A stretch of DNA of 64,000 bases from Isoetes taiwanensis (Eukaryota > Streptophyta > Lycopodiopsida > Isoetales > Isoetaceae). The DNA is taken from positions 7,232,871 to 7,296,870 of the forward strand of contig JAJEKV010000010.1 in NCBI GenBank assembly GCA_021234155.1. Direction: 5' to 3'. Position numbers and translations under genes: made by a program. Under the pieces are notes generated by a model. It was not told the DNA's origin, ran no database searches, and saw nothing but the letters and a program-made list of their open reading frames with translations. This document shows, in pieces, positions 58,501 to 64,000 of the stretch (positions are counted from its first letter, which is position 1; every line of letters begins with the position of its first letter).

Positions 58501-59751
58501 GGTTCGTAGGGCCAAGGAGGAGAGGCATAGGCTTAAGGCAATTGAACAGGGTAAAGAGGTCGCCACCACCAGTTTTGACACTACTTACGAGAGATTTACT
58601 ACATTTGGTCAGGACGTCCAGTACAGGGTTGTTCAGGGTGACTGCACGAGCCTGGGGACTCTTTTAGACAAACAGAACTTTACATTATGCATTGCAGATA
58701 TTCCTTACGGCTTCAAAATCAAGGATAGCACTTTTGACGAGGAGGCTTTTACTCACTTGCAAGTCCGTTCTTTCTTGGATGGCCTAAAAGAAGTCACGAC
58801 ATCTGAAAACTGGAGGGTCATCATTTTTCATTCCGACCTGCGGGGCGATGTCGGTTGCTTAAACCTATGGGAGCGGTGCATAACGCCCGCCCAAAATCTA
58901 GCGTTTGGTAAGCATTATATTTAACGCTTATTTTTTACAGTAACTCCACGGTTTAAATTTATACCACATCCGTTTTTAAAGGCTGGAACAACTGTGGTAT
59001 AAATTTATCTGACAAAGGCAATGTCGTATAAATTTATCTGGCTTCACGCCGTGGTATAAATTTATCTGACAAAGGCAACTAATGGTATAAGTTTATACCG
59101 CTACACTACTCGGCTAACTTGTTTTCCTTGTTTTCTTTCTACTAATTTGTAATTCTTTGCTTTGCTTGGCGGGCTTAAAACAAACGTCAAGGGTCATGGT
59201 GGTGTGGTCGCGCTTAGTGAGTTGTTTCGAGCATTTTTCATATAGGTTTTACAAATACGGACGCCAAAAAAAAACATGGTTCATTTTAACACGCAGAGAA
59301 TGAGAAGACTCCTCCCCGCAATGCATTTCGGTTCCCAATTTGTTTTGCGAAATTGAGAGACCCACAAATGACAAAGGCGTGGTGTCCCATTATCGAAAAC
59401 CACGCCAAGCTTATTAATAATTTGATACAATGGTTTTCGGCACGGAGACCGGATCCTAGATGCCTTTTCGGATCGGGCACCACGGCAGTTTGCGCCCTTA
59501 AGCAGGGGCGCAATGTCGTCTCCGTCGACATAGACCCAAATAAAGTAAGTTTCATCAGGACCAGGATAAGCTCTTGCGAATCCTTTCCTGATGAAAACGA
59601 GGAACTAGGAGCAAAGAACGGTGCCAGCGATGTTAAGGGCACTTACACAAAAATCAGGCCTCCACTTACAGGAAGAAAAGATGAGGAGGTGGAGTTTGTT
59701 GACTTGGAGCCCCGTGGTGCCCGAGCCGGAGAAACCGCTTTGTGCCAATAG
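55543..59751 (+). CDS. ParB-like domain plus permuted N6A/N4C DNA methyltransferase, eight exons
   Basis: Proposed exons: 55543-55550 (ATGGCCAC), 56162-56525, 56596-56739, 56832-57554, 57963-58198, 58268-58403, 58463-58907 and 59297-59751, all with GT-AG introns and matching phases, giving about 836 codons. The N-terminus (MATPKIRFVHGS) and an unknown region (EQTWYVHRGARESKP, EVYYVLNSRMLRISMCKP) precede an acidic tract. Residues from about 240 onward form a ParB/Srx-like fold: SPLVVMVDRSQCNQ, YYVLGGTHSYKARKEL, then VEAHIYIGVTDEEAKVIAV. The methyltransferase follows with motif IV IADIPYGF (DPPY-like) before motif I LFGSGTTAVCALKQGRNV and VVSVDIDPNKVSF, the beta-class order seen in bacterial adenine enzymes. 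The same fusion of domains is common in phages. The exon 3 intron (56740-56831) could instead be a one-base frameshift. The last 20 codons slip frame against a better-looking tail ending PPLPPLV. Confidence 0.75.
55617..55934. repeat. Palindrome cluster 2, first intron of the methyltransferase gene
   Basis: Ten copies of CGGTATAAATTTATACCG or one-sided variants at 55617, 55649, 55679, 55711, 55759, 55792, 55823, 55855, 55887 and 55917. Spacing is 30 to 33 bp except one 48-bp gap. Spacers come in two kinds, GGTTCTGGA-like and CTCGAGCACGAG-like, which alternate and are complementary between the left and right halves, so the whole cluster is also a large inverted repeat. Confidence 0.95.
56548..56565. 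repeat. Single palindrome copy in intron 2
   Basis: CCGTATAAATTTATACCG lies in the 70-bp intron between exons 2 and 3. Confidence 0.9.
57629..57898. repeat. Palindrome cluster 4: ten copies at an exact 28-bp period
   Basis: Copies start at 57629, 57657, 57685, 57713, 57741, 57769, 57797, 57825, 57853 and 57881. Each is an 18-bp palindrome plus a 10-bp GC-rich spacer such as TGCCCGGTCG, TTCCCGGACG or CGAGCGGGCA. Two copies carry a one-base change. The array fills most of the 408-bp intron between exons 4 and 5 of the methyltransferase model. Confidence 0.97.
58949..59100. repeat. Palindrome cluster 5, intron before the last exon
   Basis: Five copies (58949, 58995, 59024, 59052, 59083). Three of them end TTTATCTGA or TTTATCTGG, so the right half-site is altered the same way three times, with the spacer CAAAGGCAA repeated. 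Confidence 0.9.
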
Positions 59752-60302
59752 CTTTGGAATCAGAAGGAGGCGTCTCTGCTGTTGTAAGCTCGCAAGAGCC
59801 AGATCCCAAAGGGTACGAGAGTCCTGTGGACTGGGAAGAGCCACCTCTCCCACCTCTCGTATAAATTTATACAGACAGAGTTCTCAACTACTACCATTGT
59901 AAACTATATAATTATAATATATTTTGATGAGGATTTTTAAACTGAAAGCTTTGTCTCTTCAACAATGCTTGATTGAAATAACTCTTTCTTGCTCTATGAT
60001 TTCACACTCTTTATCTTTCCAATGACTGACTTTCTTAGTACTTATATTAAGCTTGCAAAAAGACAAACTATATTTCCCTCTGTTTTTAACAATAAATATA
60101 TACTGAGTTATCAAAATTAATGTCTCACTCCTCAAAAACAAGCATTTTTTTTCCCTCTTTTAAAAATGAAAAGGCTTTAAAAATGTTGCTTTTTTTGGGG
60201 TGTCCCGAATGCTAATTGCTCAACAATCTATTTTGTTCCCTATTTTGTGTGTTTTTTTCAAGTTCTTGATTTTTATAAAGGAATCTTTCAAATGCACTTC
60301 TT
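59752..60302. other. 3' region of the methyltransferase gene and right subterminal region
   Basis: 59756-59868 is open in another frame (ALESEGGVSAVVSSQEPDP to PPLPPLV and TAA), likely the original C-terminus before a small indel. One more palindrome, TCGTATAAATTTATACA, overlaps that stop at 59856-59873. The rest is AT-rich and non-coding. Confidence 0.5.
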
Positions 60303-60327
60303 AAATAAGTGCGTTTCATTTTAAACT
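60303..60327 (-). repeat. Right terminal inverted repeat
   Basis: Exact reverse complement of 49849-49873 (ends GTGCGTTTCATTTTAAACT). Confidence 0.93.
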
Positions 60328-60333
60328 CTGTTT

Positions 60334-60385
60334 GTCGTAGAATTGAAGTTTTGGACTGACACTTAAGTCAATGTGCTCTCTCTTC
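60334..60385 (+). pseudogene. RPA-like gene remnant, right of the 10.5-kb element
   Basis: GTCGTAGAATTGAAGTTTTG followed by GACTGACAC and CAATGTGC parallels 25687-25720 (GTCGCAGAATTAAAGTCTGG, CCTGAACAGGCACATGTG). It continues the remnant that ends at 49843. Confidence 0.6.
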
Positions 60386-62050
60386 ACAACTACTTAACTA
60401 GTTGTCCATAGATACTTTCGTTTTATCCACCGCCAGTTACTTTCTAACTAAACCAGTTCTATTCCTTGCCGACTAGAATTGATGTCTGCCTCCACCTCGT
60501 GTTGGCCTTAGTCCTGTAACATATCTTTTAGGATCTTTGATTCGAAGATCTTCTTCTCAGCAGAAGATATTAGCTAGTCCTACTCCTTTGATCTACAGGT
60601 TGCATCTGAGATCGATTGGTTCCTTTTGCCACTGAACTAGGTACTTCCACAATCCTCGATTGTAGCTTTCGGTAGCAAGTGTCTAGAATCACTTGGTGGC
60701 TTATACGGAATGCTTGTGTACTATGATCCCGTTTAGCTCATAAGCCATAACGGTCCCATAAGCACTCTTTAGGTAATAGCATGGGGAATGTCAATTTCTT
60801 GACAAGGAGCTTCAAGATCCAACCTTGATCACATGACTAAATCATTGTATGAATTAACAATTCACCTTCCCAGAAGGCATTTACGACATCATCTTCGTCC
60901 GATCCTGGGTAAATCCAGAATATATGCTACCCATATCTGGAGCATATATCATCTTCAATCTTGTTTAATATCCAATTCAGGTCACTTGTTAGCTATTCTG
61001 ACCCTCGTAACCTCAAGGTAACTCCATAATACGAATTACTTTGGGCCACTTTTCCAACAAGTGCCTTGAGAGTTCCTCAGTTTCTTTAGTGAGCGATTGG
61101 AACTCTCATCTTCTGTTGCTTCATACCATCAATAATCGTAGATCAGTATCTGATGTGTTTGGCTATTGAACTACACTGTCTAGGCACCATCCCATACTAG
61201 CACGTATGCAACCTTATCAACACAAGTCTTTTGCAACATATATCTTGTATAATAGATCCTCTATGACATAAACTTAAATGTTCACATAATCATGCCTTTT
61301 AGCATGCTATTTGACCCCCAATTAGATAATGTTGCTACCTTAGATAAATTTCTCGCCTTGTCTAACTTACATTATGGTTCTTAACTTTTGACCAATCCAA
61401 ACTTCCTCAGATCGTTGTTAGGTAGGATAAATCATCCCCCGTGTCCACATTAGATCATCCTTTAGGTTTGTTTGCTGCTTGTCCTCAATAAGTCCGTAAC
61501 AACCCGTGGATGTTATACTAAAATAATTTCTAAGATATCAACATGTGCTTCTGAAGTGATAGTCCTAATCCCTACACATATACATATGGGTATTAACATC
61601 ACATCAACAGAGTTCCCAGCCCAAGCATGCAAATCATCTTTTAAAACTTTAGAACAACAGCCCTGCTACTTCATCTTTGGCTATTCAAGACATTCAATCT
61701 TGTGCCATGCTTTGCAACTCTTGATTCAATGATATTGCAATATCATGGGGACTATATACAAGAGCACCAATTATGATGAAGGTCATAACACCTAGTGTCT
61801 TCTTACCACAAGCTGTTGCTGCTGCTTAGATACTCATGGATCATTAACCATGGAAACAATTTTCTCATCATGGCAGAGTCCCTCATGGACCTTTATCGTG
61901 AAAGCTCATCCTGCATTTATTTTCAGCCATGGTATTTCACTCTAGTCTCCATAAGTATCCAATTAATTCTTCACAAAATATCCTTTCATCCAAGGTTAGC
62001 TAGCTTAGCTATGCGCCTCTCAAGAAAAATCTACTCACAACTTGAACGTT
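60386..62050. other. Decayed sequence, possible Gypsy chromodomain trace
   Basis: No intact gene. On the minus strand near 60600-60660 the sequence reads KYLVQWQKEPI followed in another frame by SDAT, like a Gypsy integrase chromodomain (KYLVKW...DATW). Nothing else of a Gypsy pol was confirmed. The remainder is non-coding as far as I can see. Confidence 0.3.
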
Positions 62051-62054
62051 GTTA

Positions 62055-63655
62055 CATGTTTTACTAGTTTTCTTTTCTTCAGGAGTTGAGGAATCACCTA
62101 TCTTCTTTAGCAAGTGCTCATTTAACCTTGGGGATCTCCTTGTGCTTTTGGGAGGGCTGACATGAGCAAATTTCATTGGACTTAACTTGTCCACATCAAT
62201 AAAACCTGCATAATATTTCTACAAGTTAGATTAGATGAACACTTCTAAAGCAGATTAAAATTATAGTCAAAATTTGAGCTCTTTACAGATTTGGTCTTCT
62301 CCTTTCTCTGGAATGAAGTCAGTAGCAGCAAGCTTTGTGTATAGAGAAGTGGTACTGTCATCTTCTTCCTTACCTCTTTTCTTGCTCCTCAGCACCTTGT
62401 TTTTCTTGTCTTCCTTGCTACTATCCTTGTCACTATCATTGTCACTTTCCTATTCACTTTCAACAGGATGGTATTCCTTGAATACTAGCTCTTGCAAGCT
62501 GCTGCCTGGTACCTCTTCATGTTATATAAGTACAGTGCAATGCATACAATCCTAAAACAGCAGAAAAGCAAAAAACATGGTATTTGTGACCACATATTAA
62601 TTTGACATGCAATTCATAGTCTCTATAGAACGAAAGGCCACATGCTTCACATGCATCCTTATTATCCAAGAAAGGCATGTCATAAGAACCCATACCTAGG
62701 CGCATCCGATTTTTGTTTGACTCACTTTGCAGAAAAGCAACATGTTTGCATTTGGCATGAAAATTTTTCATATGCTTTTCAATACCCTCAACTTCACACT
62801 TCAGCTCGCAGATGTCAACCTTCAAGATCTTTAATCCATTCTTATCTACTTTTTTATAGTGCTGGCCAACATATCATGCCACATTTCTTCCTGTAATTTC
62901 AGCTTTTGAATAGCTCCTTGTTCTTCTGAAAAATCACTTTCTAAAGCCTCTCTATCTTTAATTGTTTCAGATATCTGCTCCTCTTGCAGAGATGGTAGTC
63001 TCAGCTTGAGTAAGTGCACCTTCTTTTCTTGAATAGTCTTCTTCTTCCGTCTTCTTTTTCAGTTTTCATGGCAGCAAGCTTCCTAAGTTGATTCAATATA
63101 GCATTGATGTTGTTGCTATAACTATTACCCTCTTGTTTAACTTCAAGTTGTCACTCAGAAGTCTTGAAAGCATCAGCATCAAATGATGCCCAATTAATAG
63201 CATATTCTTCAGAATTTGCACTGCTCGAGGGGAGTTGGCCCAGGCAAAAGCTCTTGCAAAGTCACTCTAACTTCATTGTTAGTGGGCTTGGATTTTTGGT
63301 AAATCCGTTCGAGAAGGTCGTGCAGTTGAGTTTCATAGGTAGGCCGAATAAGTTTTAGATTAATCTTCCATTTCCTCAATGGCATCTTCCAAACTCGAAG
63401 AAAATCAGCCTCTGTAACATCTTTTGGCTTAATTTCTTTGGGCCTCTTCCCTTTGTAGAGCTCAGTTAACATGGAATTCATATTCCATTCTAGCCATCAG
63501 CAGATCCTGCATGCACAAAAAATTCAAAACTTTATGGGCACAGAATTAGTAGGAGTGAGATCACAAAAGGAAAATTAAGAATAACCTCGCCGGAATTGAG
63601 TGCCATCACAAGAAAAATATTGCTTGATGAATTCGAAAAACAAAGTGCTGGTAGC
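62055..63655 (-). pseudogene. Multi-exon gene of unknown function with a RING-like Cys/His segment
   Basis: Minus-strand exons with good splice sites: 63600-63620 (MALNSGE), 63200-63490 (MLTELYKGKRPKEIKPKDV, FLRVWKMPLRKWKINLKLIR), a part after a frameshift (SSSANSEEYAINWASFDADA), 63030-63110 (NINAILNQLRKLAAMKTEKE), 62560-62870 (LKCEVEGIEKHMKNFHAKC; CEACGLSFYRDYELHVKLIC then GHKYHVFC, a RING/ZnF-like Cys-His pattern), 62270-62510 (acidic SDNDSDKDSSKEDKKNK) and 62060-62205 (VSPPKSTRRSPRLNEHLLKK). A TAG interrupts ESE*ESDND near 62455. The composition suggests a nuclear protein. I do not recognise the family. Confidence 0.5.
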
Positions 63656-64000
63656 TTGATCGATTGAATGGAAAGAGGAAAAGGTGGCAAGGATTCTTAA
63701 ACAATTATGTAAAAATAGGGGATATCTCGAAGAGAACTCGCGCTCAAAAATTGATGAAAATTTATCAGGAGTGTATCCTTCACCATAATGATGCCATCCA
63801 AATCAATTGCACTGCCAGGAACCGAAAAATCTATTGCATTGGGATCTGGTTGCGAATGATTTTTGTCTCACTTAATATTACTTTAAAATGATAGAGGTTT
63901 TAATGCATTAGCAAACTTACACTGATACATGCAGAAATAAGGTTTACGATCACAAGAGCACCAAAAACCTACAAAACTAGCCACAAATATAAATTATGTC
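63656..64000. other. Upstream flank of the unidentified minus-strand gene
   Basis: No gene recognised. It may contain the promoter of the minus-strand gene; the plus-strand frame at 63664-63891 has no motif. Confidence 0.35.

Larger units (their letters stand above)
49844..60333. mobile_element. 10.5-kb DNA transposon with DUF7869-type and ParB-methyltransferase genes
   Basis: Terminal inverted repeats share AGTTTAAAATGAAACGCACT and five more bases (49849-49873 and 60303-60327); outside these, AACAA and AAACAG differ slightly. A further shared block TTTGAAAGATTCC lies within 40 bp of each end. The flanks GTC (49841-49843 and 60334-60336) look like a 3-bp target duplication, supported by the uninterrupted relative at about 25677-25695. 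Two divergent genes fill it: the transposase candidate (minus) and the ParB-methyltransferase (plus), with about 32 palindromes between and within them. I know no named superfamily with this combination. Confidence 0.85.

Noticed and set aside
60600-60720. Gypsy retrotransposon
   Set aside because: Only a short chromodomain-like phrase split over two frames was seen; no integrase core, reverse transcriptase or LTRs were confirmed.

Overview
The window looks like a land-plant nuclear segment, probably from a large, transposon-rich genome such as a fern or another non-seed plant (inference). It has plant gene families (PLD-zeta, trichome-birefringence-like, beta-amylase, PPR, ANTH/CALM), GT-AG introns, Copia, hAT, MULE-like and Helitron elements, and no bacterial gene layout. 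Almost all real content is mobile DNA or broken gene copies. The one ordinary gene that reads cleanly, an intronless ANTH clathrin-assembly gene, is split by a young Copia element.

Layout. 1-7 kb: minus-strand fragments of at least three unrelated genes (PLD-zeta, TBL, beta-amylase), introns kept, with frameshifts and stops. 7-17 kb: mostly non-coding, with layered tandem duplications, possible exons of an unidentified plus-strand gene, a Helitron 3' end and copies of a dispersed ~200 bp repeat. 17-26 kb: a PPR fragment, then a DUF7869-type transposase-like gene split exactly by a 2.86 kb Helitron (18294-21149), then the truncated Rep gene of a Helitron and a divergent RPA/OB-fold-like gene. 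28.8-31.2 kb: a hAT-type foldback element with a nested minus-strand Helitron that carries 1.6 kb of nearly pure pyrimidine. 31.8-35.3 kb: a third Helitron. 35.4-38.3 kb: a MULE-like element with 10-bp flanking repeats and subterminal arrays of GGAAACCCTTCC. 40.7-47.1 kb: the ANTH gene with the Copia insertion (225-bp LTRs identical by eye, TAATG target duplication).

49.8-60.3 kb holds the most unusual object: a ~10.5 kb DNA transposon with matching terminal inverted repeats and a probable 3-bp target duplication, inserted in a decayed copy of the RPA-like gene; an uninterrupted relative lies at 25.5-25.7 kb. It carries two divergent genes. The minus-strand gene is a DUF7869-type transposase candidate, now broken and internally triplicated. 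The plus-strand gene can be spliced through eight exons into about 836 codons and encodes a ParB-like domain followed by a permuted (beta-order) N6A/N4C-type DNA methyltransferase. About 32 copies of the palindrome CGGTATAAATTTATACCG lie in the intergenic promoter region, the methyltransferase introns and the 3' end. One intron holds ten copies at an exact 28-bp period. I saw none elsewhere in the window. A self-encoded ParB-methyltransferase acting on its own palindromic arrays is the leading hypothesis; that functional link is inference.

60.4-64 kb: decayed sequence and a multi-exon minus-strand gene of unknown function that carries lesions.
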